Shown here: one piece after another, positions 1 to 8,569 of the stretch | Layout of the letters: each line of letters starts with the position of its first letter | Position numbering within the stretch: position 1 is the stretch's first letter | Assembly (NCBI RefSeq): GCF_018687755.1 | Contig: NZ_CP061305.1 | Span: 248,001 to 312,000 of the forward strand | Reading direction: 5' to 3' | From: Polynucleobacter sp. JS-Mosq-20-D10 | GTDB lineage: Bacteria > Pseudomonadota > Gammaproteobacteria > Burkholderiales > Burkholderiaceae | Length of the DNA: 64,000 nucleotides | The notes under the pieces: model-generated | The model's database searches: none | Told to the model about the DNA's origin: nothing | Seen by the model: the letters and a program-made list of their open reading frames with translations, nothing else | Translations under genes and position numbers: made by a program

Positions 1-957
1 ACCTATGCAGGTAATCTAGCTACCCTAGAGTCTTTGAGGGGTGATCCCCGCCATATCTTTATTCATGGGGATATTGGCGATAAGGAGCTGCTTGCTAGGC
101 TGCTAACAGAGCATCAGCCACGCGCCATCGTGAACTTTGCTGCTGAAAGTCATGTAGACCGATCAATTCATGGCCCTGCGGAGTTTATTCAAACCAATAT
201 TCTAGGAACCTTTCATCTTTTGGAGTGCGCTCGAGAATATTGGAGTGGTTTGGATGGGTTGGCCAAGCAAGTATTTCGTTTTCATCATATTTCCACTGAT
301 GAGGTTTATGGCTCTTTGTCATCATCTGATCTAGCATTTACGGAGAAAAATGCCTATGAGCCTAATAGTCCATATTCAGCATCTAAAGCTGCATCCGATC
401 ACCTGGTTCGCGCTTGGTTTCATACCTACGGTTTTCCAGTTGTAACTACTAATTGCTCAAATAACTATGGCCCTTATCATTTTCCCGAAAAGTTAATTCC
501 GCTTTTCATTCTGAATGCCTTGAATGGTAAGCCGTTGCCAATCTATGGAGATGGTCAACAGATTCGGGATTGGCTTTATGTTGGCGATCATTGCTCTGCA
601 ATTCGTGAAGTCTTGGCCAAAGGCAAATTGGGCGAGACATATAACGTTGGTGGCTGGAATGAAAAAGCAAATCTCGATGTCGTTAAAACCATCTGTGCGA
701 TTTTGGATGAGCTAAAGCCACGGTCAGATGGCGTGTCATATATAAGCCAAATTACTTTTGTAAAAGATCGCCCTGGACACGACCGCCGTTACGCCATTGA
801 TGCAAGCAAACTCGAACGCGAATTGGGTTGGCGCCCTGCCGAAACTTTTGATACAGGCATTCGTAAGACGGTGCAATGGTATTTGGATAATCCAGTATGG
901 GTGGATGGCGTGGTTAGTGGCTCTTATAGAGACTGGCTGCAAAAGCAATACCAATAA
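1..957 (+). CDS. rfbB: dTDP-glucose 4,6-dehydratase, 5' end outside window
   Basis: Converts dTDP-glucose to dTDP-4-keto-6-deoxyglucose in the dTDP-L-rhamnose pathway (cytosolic, NAD-dependent extended SDR). The frame is open from the first base, and the residues before the first in-frame start-like codon (TTG at 34) already match the family (TYAGNL, then HGDIGD), so the gene begins upstream. About 35-40 residues including the NAD-binding glycine motif are missing. Visible motifs are NFAAESHVDRSI, STDEVYG and the catalytic YSASK (Tyr codon at 373), then NNYGPYHFPEKLIP. rfbD follows after 17 bases, so the two probably share an operon. Identity is firm; only the start is unknown. Confidence 0.96.
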   Translation, partial: TYAGNLATLESLRGDPRHIFIHGDIGDKELLARLLTEHQPRAIVNFAAESHVDRSIHGPAEFIQTNILGTFHLLECAREYWSGLDGLAKQVFRFHHISTDEVYGSLSSSDLAFTEKNAYEPNSPYSASKAASDHLVRAWFHTYGFPVVTTNCSNNYGPYHFPEKLIPLFILNALNGKPLPIYGDGQQIRDWLYVGDHCSAIREVLAKGKLGETYNVGGWNEKANLDVVKTICAILDELKPRSDGVSYISQITFVKDRPGHDRRYAIDASKLERELGWRPAETFDTGIRKTVQWYLDNPVWVDGVVSGSYRDWLQKQYQ

Positions 958-974
958 ATGAGTACATTAAGCTA

Positions 975-1934
975 ATGAATATTTTGGTATTTGGTAAAGA
1001 TGGTCAATTAGGTAAAGCATTTAATGCTTTGTTTGATTCGCAATCATCAGTACTGGTCAATAAGTTCAATGTCTACTCCGTGGGTCGCTCTGAATGTGAT
1101 CTGAAAAATGAGCAAGCGATCACAAGCTTGTTGAGTAAAGTTGATCCAGATTTGATTATCAATGCTGCTGCATATACATCGGTTGACAGGGCTGAGATTG
1201 AATCAGTCTTAGCATTTGCGGTAAATGCCAGGGCGCCAGAACTCATGGCGCAATATGCCGCTAAACATGGCGCTACTTTTCTGCACTTCTCAACGGACTA
1301 TGTTTTTGATGGTGAGAAATATGGCTTCTATATAGAGAATGACGTGCGTAATCCTTTAAGTGTTTATGGCAAAAGTAAGGCTGCGGGGGAGGAGGCTGTT
1401 GCTAGAGCTTTTATTGCCAATGCTACCGGTCAATATGCCATATTGAGAACTAGTTGGGTATATGGCGATGGCGGAAATTTCATTCGTACAATTTTACGTT
1501 TAGCTAAAGACCGAGAAAATTTGCAAGTAATTGAGGATCAGTATGGCGCGCCAACAAGTGCCCAGTGGTTGGCGCAAGTCAGTTTAGGTTTGGTGATGGA
1601 AGAGGAGGGCGTATTAAGCAAGTTTCCATCTGGCATCTATCACGCCGTCCCTGCTGGCGAGACTAGTTGGCATGGTCTAGCTTTATTGTCTGTGGAGATC
1701 GCCCTGGAAGCCGGAGCTTCGTTAAGAGTGGCCCCAAATGACATCAAGCCAATTCCTTCAAAAGAGTATCCGTTAATAGCTCCTAGGCCACTGAATTCAA
1801 GAATGTCGACCGACAAGCTTGGCCAGGTCTTTAAGATTCGAGGCGATATGTCAAAATTGAAGCAATTAAATCAGTCTTGGGATGTTGCTGTTCGGTCTTA
1901 CGTCTGCAATTTGGCAAAAGATGGAATTATCTAG
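975..1934 (+). CDS. rfbD: dTDP-4-dehydrorhamnose reductase
   Basis: Catalyses the last step of dTDP-L-rhamnose synthesis, the NAD(P)H reduction of dTDP-4-keto-L-rhamnose. The 319-residue protein has an N-terminal nucleotide-binding motif (GKDGQLG), NAAAYTSVDRAE, STDYVFDGE, the catalytic YGKSK and ILRTSWVYG, all typical of RfbD. It is slightly longer than the usual ~295-300 residues, mostly by insertion. It lies between rfbB and rfbC; rfbA (glucose-1-phosphate thymidylyltransferase), often next to rfbD, is not between them. Confidence 0.95.
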   Translation: MNILVFGKDGQLGKAFNALFDSQSSVLVNKFNVYSVGRSECDLKNEQAITSLLSKVDPDLIINAAAYTSVDRAEIESVLAFAVNARAPELMAQYAAKHGATFLHFSTDYVFDGEKYGFYIENDVRNPLSVYGKSKAAGEEAVARAFIANATGQYAILRTSWVYGDGGNFIRTILRLAKDRENLQVIEDQYGAPTSAQWLAQVSLGLVMEEEGVLSKFPSGIYHAVPAGETSWHGLALLSVEIALEAGASLRVAPNDIKPIPSKEYPLIAPRPLNSRMSTDKLGQVFKIRGDMSKLKQLNQSWDVAVRSYVCNLAKDGII

Positions 1935-1937
1935 AAA

Positions 1938-1972
1938 ATTAAATGAAAGTGACCTCAAATTTTTCATTTAAT
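1938..1972. repeat. AT-rich inverted repeat between rfbD and rfbC
   Basis: A perfect 11-bp inverted repeat (arms 1938-1948 and 1962-1972, ATTAAATGAAA and its complement) flanks a 13-base spacer just after the rfbD stop. The stem is almost all A/T and no T-run follows, so it is a poor intrinsic terminator. It could be an mRNA hairpin or a protein site. Function is unknown. Confidence 0.45.
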
Positions 1973-2000
1973 AGCCCATTAATTTAATCAATATATTTGG

Positions 2001-2567
2001 ATGAACACCCAATTGAAATTACAAGTAACGTCAACACCTATTCCTGATGTGTTGATTATCGAGTCCAAAATATTTAGCGATGAGCGTGGCTGGTTTACTG
2101 AATCCTTTAATGCTCAAGATTTTTCTGTAGCTACTGGTTTGAATGTGGAGTTTGTTCAGGACAACCATTCTTTTTCTCACCAATGGACTCTGCGCGGTTT
2201 GCACTATCAGACAGAGTGCCCTCAAGGCAAACTAGTTCGCGTGGTAGCGGGCAGAATTTTTGATGTTGTGGTGGATCTTCGTAAAGATTCACCAACCTAC
2301 GGTAAGTGGCTTGGCAGTGAGTTAGACAGTCAACATCACAGACAACTGTGGATTCCTGAGGGTTTAGCCCATGGCTTTTTGGCTCTAACTGAGACGGTTG
2401 AAGTTTTGTATAAAACAACCGACTACTTTCACCCCCAAAGTGAGAATTGCTTGGCTTGGAATGATCCTCATATAAATATTGAGTGGCCTTTACCTGAGGG
2501 TGTCACTCCGAATGTAAATGCCAAAGATGCTGCCGGTCTATTGTGGGATTTTGCCCCTAAGTTTTAA
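2001..2567 (+). CDS. rfbC: dTDP-4-dehydrorhamnose 3,5-epimerase
   Basis: Epimerises C3 and C5 of dTDP-4-keto-6-deoxyglucose in rhamnose synthesis. The 188-residue cupin-fold protein has the family landmarks DERGWFTESF, QDNHSFS, RGLHYQ (catalytic His in the RmlC family), VVDLRKDSPTYGKW and IPEGLAHGF. Length is normal (about 180-190). It follows rfbD by 66 bases including an inverted repeat and precedes waaC by 42 bases. Supplies dTDP-rhamnose for LPS or O-antigen. Confidence 0.96.
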   Translation: MNTQLKLQVTSTPIPDVLIIESKIFSDERGWFTESFNAQDFSVATGLNVEFVQDNHSFSHQWTLRGLHYQTECPQGKLVRVVAGRIFDVVVDLRKDSPTYGKWLGSELDSQHHRQLWIPEGLAHGFLALTETVEVLYKTTDYFHPQSENCLAWNDPHINIEWPLPEGVTPNVNAKDAAGLLWDFAPKF

Positions 2568-2609
2568 TTAAATTTTTGGCGTATTTCTAAAAGATAAGAT
2601 AATGCTCTG

Positions 2610-3641
2610 ATGAGCGCTTCCCCGAAAATTCTATTAGTAAAGCTATCCTCTCTTGGGGATGTATTGCACAACTTGCCAATAGTGTGGGATTTACGAGCAC
2701 GCTTACCAGAGGCTCAAATTGATTGGGTGGTGGAAGAGGGATATGTTCACTTATTAGATCCACTATTGTCTCGTGACAGCTTTCGTGGAATTGATCGCAT
2801 CATTCCTTTTGGTTTGCGACGCTGGAAGAAAAATCTCTTTAGCTTGGCAACTTGGAAGGAATTTTTTGCGTTTAGAAAAACACTTCAATCCACCAACTAC
2901 GACGTAGTGATCGAAACTCAGGGCCTGCTGAAATCTGCCATCGTATGTTCCCTAGCTAAAAAAAGTTCTACTGCCGTGGTTGCAGGTCTTGCTAATGCGA
3001 CAGAGTTTTCTGGATACGAGCCCTTGGCTAGATCTTTCTATAACCAGTCAATACAAGTTCCTACGCAGTGCCATGCAGTCGATCGTTCGCGTTGGGTGAT
3101 GTGCTCAGCCTTGGATTGGTCTTTGATAGATCGAGTTGATGCACCGCGGTTTTATCCTTCAGAATTTATTGCTAGCATTCCAAAGACTTCTGATGGTAGG
3201 TTGAATGCCCCCTACATCTTATGTTTTCATTCGACTGCTCGAGAGGCTAAGCGTTGGTCTCATAGCAATTGGGTTGCCTTGGGGAAGGAGCTTTCTGCCC
3301 GTGGCTATCAAATGGTTTTTCCTTGGGGAAGCGCTTCAGAGAGATTGGTTAGCGAATCGCTTGTTGAGGCGATTCCGGGTGCTTTTGTGCCAGCCGCTTT
3401 TTCTATCGAAGAGGCCTTTTCGGTTATCTCCAGCGCAGCTTTAACTGTTGGCGTGGATACGGGCTTAACGCATTTGTCAGCGGTGCTGAATAGGCCGACT
3501 GTGGAAATTTATTGCGATTCACCGCGTTGGAAGACCGAAGGATATTGGTCGGATCAAATTGATAACGTGGGGGATATGGAGAGTCCGCCAACGATACAGG
3601 AGGTATTAGATGCTTGTCTCAGACTCTTAAAACAAAATTAA
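2610..3641 (+). CDS. waaC: lipopolysaccharide heptosyltransferase I
   Basis: Transfers the first L-glycero-D-manno-heptose to Kdo of the LPS inner core (GT9 family, cytoplasmic face of the inner membrane). The 343-residue protein opens with KILLVKLSSLGDVLHNLP, the GT9/WaaC N-terminal signature, and carries the C-terminal donor-site region GVDTGLTHLSAVLNRPTVEIY. It lies just after the rhamnose genes, which fits envelope-glycan context. WaaC is preferred over WaaF because of the SLGDVLHNLP start and the TGLTHLSA motif. Confidence 0.92.
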   Translation: MSASPKILLVKLSSLGDVLHNLPIVWDLRARLPEAQIDWVVEEGYVHLLDPLLSRDSFRGIDRIIPFGLRRWKKNLFSLATWKEFFAFRKTLQSTNYDVVIETQGLLKSAIVCSLAKKSSTAVVAGLANATEFSGYEPLARSFYNQSIQVPTQCHAVDRSRWVMCSALDWSLIDRVDAPRFYPSEFIASIPKTSDGRLNAPYILCFHSTAREAKRWSHSNWVALGKELSARGYQMVFPWGSASERLVSESLVEAIPGAFVPAAFSIEEAFSVISSAALTVGVDTGLTHLSAVLNRPTVEIYCDSPRWKTEGYWSDQIDNVGDMESPPTIQEVLDACLRLLKQN

Positions 3642-3670
3642 ATCTGAGATAAATATTAAATTACCAATAC

Positions 3671-5281
3671 TTAGCGTAGCAAGGCATTGATCGAGATGAG
3701 ATCCTCATCTGTTAGGGCCGCCGCATGTGCCTTTAAGCGAATCGCATTGAGAACTGTGTTGTAGCGCGCCTGCTGTAATAGCGACCGGGTAGAGATCACA
3801 GTATCTAAGGCAATGAGCACATCAATATTAATCAAAGTACCCACCTGAAACCCGAGTTTGCTCGATTCTAGTGCGGAGGTGGATGAGCGCTCTGCCGCCT
3901 CATACGCCTTAACGCTTGCCAGACCGCCATAGAAACCAGTAAATGCAGTGCGGGTATTTTGCGCTGCGGTGCGACGAGCGTTATCGTAATTTGCCTTAGC
4001 CGCATCCAGTAGGGCTGCGTTTTGACGAATTACCGAACTATTAAATCCACCAGAGACCAAAGGAATAGTCATTTGCAATGCAATGGTGTTGTTATAAATA
4101 TTGGTTTGTGACGGCGTGAGGCTATTAGCTGTTCCATTTGAGGTGTTATATCCTGCTGTGCCCACAAAGTTAACAGAAGGGTAGTTCAGCGCTTGAGAGG
4201 CTTTGTAGGTGCTCTCGGCTAAATTCACGGATAGCTGCCCCGCTAAAACATTAAAGTTTGCTGCTTCTGCTTGGAGAACCCAGTCCTCCAAAGTTTGACC
4301 TTTTGGTAACTGAGGATTCACGCTGTCTGCGATTGGTATACCCTTCCCATCATTGGCTTTAGATCGGGGGTCTCTTAATACGCCATCAATCTTGGCCTCT
4401 TTGATAAGTGGTTTCAAGGCCCCTACAGGGCGGCCAACCAATTGTTCCAGCACGCCACGTTTGACAATCAGGTCTGCTTGAGCAGTTATCTCTTGAGAAT
4501 TAGCTAGATCTAAGGCGGCCTGCGCTGTATTGACATCGACAATGGTTGCTAGCCCAGCATCAAACTTTGCTTGGGCAATTTCTAATTGTTGTTTGATCAA
4601 ACCTTTTTTGTTGCGATAAAGTTCAACGTTATCTTGACTGGTTAGCGCATCAAAGTAAGCTTGTGAAACTCGAATGATGAGATCTTGCTGCGCTAAGTAA
4701 AAGCGCATGTCTGCAATTTTGGTATTCAAGTCACCCTGTTTAAATGCCTCAAATGCTGCCACATTAAAAACGGGCTGTGTCAGAGTGACGGTATAGTTTT
4801 TTTGATCATAGACACGCGAGCCTGAATACGCACTTGCCGGTTGATTGCCTGCAGTATGTTGGAAGTAGCGTGTGCCACCAGGCACAGCATTAGCTTGCGG
4901 CAGTAAAAATGAGAGACCTTGCCAGTAGAGCTCCTTGCTCGCCTGGTAATTAAATCGGGCGGCATTTAATACGGGATCGCTAAAAGCTGCTTCTTGGTAA
5001 AGCCGTATTAAGTCAGTCATTTGGTTGGCATTTGCCCCATTGCCACTCACATTCGATGGGGCTGCCTCGGTAGGTATAGCCTGCTTAGGGGCTGCAACCA
5101 TTTGCGGGGGCATTTCCAGGCCCGTTAACGACTGCGTACTTACGGGTGTCGGTAAAACAGGTTTGGTGCCAATAGGGCTTTGTGCAAAGGCGCTGACTGG
5201 GATCGCACTGAGTCCGAGAGCCTGACTCAGGATTAAACCAAAAATGGTTATCTGAGAGAGGTGAAAGCGTGTGTAGGTCAT
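3671..5281 (-). CDS. TolC-family outer membrane efflux protein
   Basis: Outer-membrane channel component of type I secretion or RND efflux. The 536-residue protein has an N-terminal signal peptide (hydrophobic stretch ending near SAFAQSP, about residue 35), a Pro/Ala-rich linker, then two OEP repeats with LYQEAAFSDPVLNAAR and GLATIVDVNTAQAALDLANSQ in the first and VGTLINIDVLIALDT in the second. It is somewhat longer than E. coli TolC because of the linker. It is a lone gene, convergent with waaC and divergent from uppP, with no adaptor or pump beside it, so the partner system cannot be named. Confidence 0.9.
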   Translation of the reverse strand: MTYTRFHLSQITIFGLILSQALGLSAIPVSAFAQSPIGTKPVLPTPVSTQSLTGLEMPPQMVAAPKQAIPTEAAPSNVSGNGANANQMTDLIRLYQEAAFSDPVLNAARFNYQASKELYWQGLSFLLPQANAVPGGTRYFQHTAGNQPASAYSGSRVYDQKNYTVTLTQPVFNVAAFEAFKQGDLNTKIADMRFYLAQQDLIIRVSQAYFDALTSQDNVELYRNKKGLIKQQLEIAQAKFDAGLATIVDVNTAQAALDLANSQEITAQADLIVKRGVLEQLVGRPVGALKPLIKEAKIDGVLRDPRSKANDGKGIPIADSVNPQLPKGQTLEDWVLQAEAANFNVLAGQLSVNLAESTYKASQALNYPSVNFVGTAGYNTSNGTANSLTPSQTNIYNNTIALQMTIPLVSGGFNSSVIRQNAALLDAAKANYDNARRTAAQNTRTAFTGFYGGLASVKAYEAAERSSTSALESSKLGFQVGTLINIDVLIALDTVISTRSLLQQARYNTVLNAIRLKAHAAALTDEDLISINALLR

Positions 5282-5401
5282 CTAATTCGGATACTTTTCA
5301 ATGTGCCTTGAAGTTTAAGGCTTATTTGGGCAAAGTGCTGTTTTTCACCCTTATTTTGCCAAATACAGGGGATCCTTCCATCTATCTATAAAATTGCGCC
5401 T

Positions 5402-6253
5402 ATGGATCTAATTTTGCTAGGAAAAGCGCTAATACTGGGGGTAGTGGAGGGCTTAACAGAGTTTTTGCCAATTTCCAGTACGGGCCACCTTATTTTGGTT
5501 GGGGACTTACTCGATTTCAATGATGAGCGGGGCAAGGCTTTCGAGGTCATTATTCAGTTTGGCGCAATTTTGGCCGTTTGCTGGGAGTTTCGAGCAAAGC
5601 TCTGGAAGGTAGCGTCGACCATTAAGACAAGCGCCATCTCTCGTCGTTTTGTCTTTAACTTGCTGATCGCTTCTGTACCTGCAATGGGGCTGGCATTTAT
5701 CTTCGGCAAGCATATCAAGACTCTTTTGTTTTCTCCTATCCCAGTTGCAAGCGCTTTCATCCTGGGCGCCTTGATTATTTTTTGGGTCGAGCGTCGACAA
5801 GCTAAATTAGCTGAGTCAGCAACTAAATCCTATATCCAGTCAGTGGATGACCTATCCCCTTTTGATGCCTTAAAGGTGGGATTAGCGCAGTGTGCTGCAT
5901 TGATTCCGGGGACATCGCGCTCTGGAGCAACCATTATTGGTGGCATGCTCTTTGGTTTGCCTCGAGCTGTAGCAACGGAGTTTTCTTTCTTTTTGGCCAT
6001 CCCAGTGATTGGTGGTGCCACTGCATACGAATTGCTCAAACTTTGGAAGAACCCGGTTTCTCTTTCGGGTGATTTTGTTTGGGCGATTGTGACTGGCTTC
6101 ATTGCCGCCTTTATTTCTGCGTTCATTTGTGTGCGCTGGCTGATTCATTATGTTGCCGGACATAACTTCGTTCCCTTTGCCTGGTATCGCATCATTTTTG
6201 GAATTTTGGTTTTGGCAAGTTCATATAGCGGGCTGGTAGCCTGGTCTCATTAA
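5402..6253 (+). CDS. uppP: undecaprenyl-diphosphatase
   Basis: Recycles undecaprenyl pyrophosphate to the phosphate for peptidoglycan and O-antigen synthesis (BacA/UppP integral membrane phosphatase). The 283-residue, multi-spanning protein has both catalytic motifs: VVEGLTEFLPISSTGHL near residues 16-32 and PGTSRSGATIIGG near residue 170. Length is normal. The start ATG lies about 120 bases from the divergent tolC-like start, so that interval probably holds both promoters. Confidence 0.96.
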   Translation: MDLILLGKALILGVVEGLTEFLPISSTGHLILVGDLLDFNDERGKAFEVIIQFGAILAVCWEFRAKLWKVASTIKTSAISRRFVFNLLIASVPAMGLAFIFGKHIKTLLFSPIPVASAFILGALIIFWVERRQAKLAESATKSYIQSVDDLSPFDALKVGLAQCAALIPGTSRSGATIIGGMLFGLPRAVATEFSFFLAIPVIGGATAYELLKLWKNPVSLSGDFVWAIVTGFIAAFISAFICVRWLIHYVAGHNFVPFAWYRIIFGILVLASSYSGLVAWSH

Positions 6254-6277
6254 GCAGTAAAACCAATTGGAATCGAT

Positions 6278-6736
6278 ATGGATGTATCAATAGACGCGAT
6301 CACTAATAATATTCAGTTAGCACTTGCACCAGTATTTTTACTGACCGCAGTAGCAACCCTCATTAATGCGATTTCAGCGCGTTTGGCTAGATCGGTTGAC
6401 CGTATGCGTGTTATTCAGCATCGTATTCAGGAGGGCGGTATTCAAGATCCAGAAATGCTCACTCATATGATGAAAGAGGCGAATGAGGCAAAAGTCCGGG
6501 GCCGTCTCTGTACTGCCGCGATTTTCTTTGATGTACTTAGTGGTGTATTTATTTCTTTAACTGTCTTAGAGTTATTTTTCTTTCAGGCAGGTGCGGTGCG
6601 ATCATTACAGGCCACTTACGTCATTTGGACCTTTGTATTGGGACTCATATCGTTCATGACCTCCCTTTCTATTGTGTTAGGCGAAGTGGTTTATGCCTAC
6701 CGTTCGGCTGGCTGGAATACACCTTTTCCTAAGTAA
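6278..6736 (+). CDS. DUF2721 family membrane protein
   Basis: A 152-residue protein with about three hydrophobic segments: near 16-34 (APVFLLTAVATLINA), near 83-105 (FFDVLSGVFISLTVLELFF) and near 115-140. The pattern of an N-terminal ALAPVFLL segment followed by a basic stretch with RLARSVDRMRVI matches DUF2721 proteins, which have no established function. It lies 24 bases after uppP and 25 before the UDP-glucuronate decarboxylase gene, so co-transcription is likely. Confidence 0.8.
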   Translation: MDVSIDAITNNIQLALAPVFLLTAVATLINAISARLARSVDRMRVIQHRIQEGGIQDPEMLTHMMKEANEAKVRGRLCTAAIFFDVLSGVFISLTVLELFFFQAGAVRSLQATYVIWTFVLGLISFMTSLSIVLGEVVYAYRSAGWNTPFPK

Positions 6737-6761
6737 TTTACTTTAATAAAAAAAGATCGAT

Positions 6762-7697
6762 ATGAATAAAATCCTCATCACCGGTGGCGCAGGTTTTTTG
6801 GGCTCACACTTGACTGAAAAGCTTCTGAAAGAAGGTAATGATGTCTTAGTGGTGGACAATTATTTCACAGGCTCCAAAGCCAATCTAGAGCATCTTTTGT
6901 CTAATCCCAAATTAGAGCTGATGCGTCATGATGTGACCTTTCCTCTCTATGTTGAGACCAATCAAATTTATAACTTAGCCTGCCCTGCATCCCCAGTGCA
7001 TTATCAATATGATCCAGTGCAAACTACCAAGACTAGTGTTCATGGTGCGATCAATATGCTTGGGCTTGCCAAAAGAACGCGGGCGCGGATTTTGCAGGCT
7101 TCAACCAGCGAGGTATATGGTGACCCTGAAGTGCATCCACAGCCCGAGGAATATTGGGGAAAAGTAAACCCAATTGGTATTCGCTCATGTTACGACGAAG
7201 GCAAGCGTTGCGCCGAAACCCTCTTTTTTGATTACAACCGTCAGCATAATCTTGATATTAAGGTTGTCCGAATTTTTAATACGTACGGCCCAAGAATGCA
7301 TCCTAACGATGGACGTGTTGTTAGCAATTTCATTGTTCAGGCCTTGCAGGGAAAGGACATCACTATTTATGGTGATGGCCAACAAACAAGAAGTTTTTGT
7401 TATGTTGATGACTTAATTGATGCTATGGTCAAAATGATGAACTCGGAAGAGGGATTTACGGGTCCGGTCAACATTGGCAACCCTGGTGAGTTCACGATGC
7501 TTCAGTTAGCCGAAACTATTTTGAGACTCTCGGGCAGTAAATCCAAAATCATTCACCAGCCATTACCATCCGATGATCCTCAGCAACGCCAGCCCAACAT
7601 TGATTTGGCAAAGGCGAAACTCGGTTGGCAGCCTAAAGTGAATCTAGAGGATGGTCTTAGGGAGACAATTGCCTACTTCAAGAAAGTGGTTGCATAA
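6762..7697 (+). CDS. UDP-glucuronate decarboxylase (UDP-xylose synthase)
   Basis: NAD-dependent extended SDR that decarboxylates UDP-glucuronate to UDP-xylose (or its 4-keto intermediate). The 311-residue protein has GGAGFLGSHLTEKL at the N-terminus, then YNLACPASPVHYQ, a signature of the UXS subfamily, STSEVYGDPEVHPQ, SCYDEGKR carrying the catalytic YxxxK, and TYGPRMHPNDGRVVSNF. These separate it from dTDP-glucose dehydratases and GalE. It lies among envelope genes and overlaps or abuts trmB downstream. UDP-xylose could feed LPS or capsule, but no xylosyltransferase is obvious nearby. Confidence 0.88.
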   Translation: MNKILITGGAGFLGSHLTEKLLKEGNDVLVVDNYFTGSKANLEHLLSNPKLELMRHDVTFPLYVETNQIYNLACPASPVHYQYDPVQTTKTSVHGAINMLGLAKRTRARILQASTSEVYGDPEVHPQPEEYWGKVNPIGIRSCYDEGKRCAETLFFDYNRQHNLDIKVVRIFNTYGPRMHPNDGRVVSNFIVQALQGKDITIYGDGQQTRSFCYVDDLIDAMVKMMNSEEGFTGPVNIGNPGEFTMLQLAETILRLSGSKSKIIHQPLPSDDPQQRQPNIDLAKAKLGWQPKVNLEDGLRETIAYFKKVVA

Positions 7698-7698
7698 G

Positions 7699-8508
7699 TT
7701 GTCTTTAGAAAAATCAGAGAAGCATTTTGATCGCATTCGCTCTTTTGTTTTAAGGGCGGGCAGGACAACTGCTGGGCAGCAGCGTGCAATTGATGAGCTT
7801 GGCCCCCAGTTCTTAATTCCGTTTCAAGAAACTACTTTAGATCTAGTGCAAGCATTTAGCAGTTCATCGAGCCCCAAGATATTGGAGATTGGTTTTGGTA
7901 TGGGTGAGACCACTGCCAAAATTGCTGCCTTGCGCACTGAAGACGACTTCTTAGCAATTGAAGTTCACCCTCCGGGGGTGGGCGCTTTACTGAAATTAAT
8001 TGGCGAAAACAATCTCAATAATTTGCGATTGATTCGTCATGATGCTGTTGAAGTTTTAGAAAAAATGATTGCTCCTAACTCATTGGATGGTATTCATATT
8101 TATTTTGCAGATCCTTGGCATAAGAAGCGTCATCACAAGCGTCGCTTGATTCAGGCAGAGTTCGTGAGGCTATTGATTTCTCGCTTGAAGCCCGGAGCTT
8201 ATTTGCACCTTGCGACCGATTGGCATAACTACGCAGAGCAAATGCTGTTGGTCTTAAATGCGGAGTCTGGCTTAGTAAATACTTCTACTGAGCAAATGAG
8301 TATTGAAACTTTTTCAGCGGCGGATATTGCCACTGATATTGAGCTTGCTAAAGAGTCTTTTAAGGAATTCAAGCCTACGCTTGAACAGCTCGATGCTAGG
8401 CATCCTGGATATGTTGAGAGACCTGCTTATAGGCCAACTACCAAGTTTGAAAACCGCGGTATTAAGCTGGGACATGGCGTGTGGGACTTGGTCTATAAGA
8501 AAAAATAA
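7699..8508 (+). CDS. trmB: tRNA (guanine-N7)-methyltransferase
   Basis: SAM-dependent enzyme forming m7G46 in tRNA. Motifs are EIGFGMGETT (SAM binding), HDAVEVLE, YFADPWHKKRHHKRRL and LATDWHNYAE, all typical of TrmB. The frame is open back to an ATG at 7651 inside the upstream gene. I chose TTG at 7699, two bases after the upstream stop and preceded by AAGAAAGTGG, because the stretch from 7651 is merely another frame of the upstream gene; TTG at 7690 is also possible. This gives 269 residues. A strong hairpin terminator follows at 8525. Confidence 0.9.
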   Translation: MSLEKSEKHFDRIRSFVLRAGRTTAGQQRAIDELGPQFLIPFQETTLDLVQAFSSSSSPKILEIGFGMGETTAKIAALRTEDDFLAIEVHPPGVGALLKLIGENNLNNLRLIRHDAVEVLEKMIAPNSLDGIHIYFADPWHKKRHHKRRLIQAEFVRLLISRLKPGAYLHLATDWHNYAEQMLLVLNAESGLVNTSTEQMSIETFSAADIATDIELAKESFKEFKPTLEQLDARHPGYVERPAYRPTTKFENRGIKLGHGVWDLVYKKK

Positions 8509-8524
8509 GGCGGAGCTTTATCAA

Positions 8525-8555
8525 AAATAAAGCCGCTGAATAGCGGCTTTATTTA
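8525..8555. terminator. bidirectional intrinsic terminator
   Basis: A perfect 13-bp stem (arms 8525-8537 and 8542-8554) closes on a GAAT loop, with a GC-rich AGCCGCT core and A/T-rich outer stem giving U-runs on both strands. It lies between the convergent trmB and succinate-semialdehyde dehydrogenase genes and probably ends both transcripts. Confidence 0.9.
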
Positions 8556-8569
8556 ATTCTGGCACTGCT

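Noticed and set aside
7651..7698. ATG 7651 as trmB start
   Set aside because: It would add 16 residues coded wholly within the end of the upstream epimerase-fold gene, with no family match.
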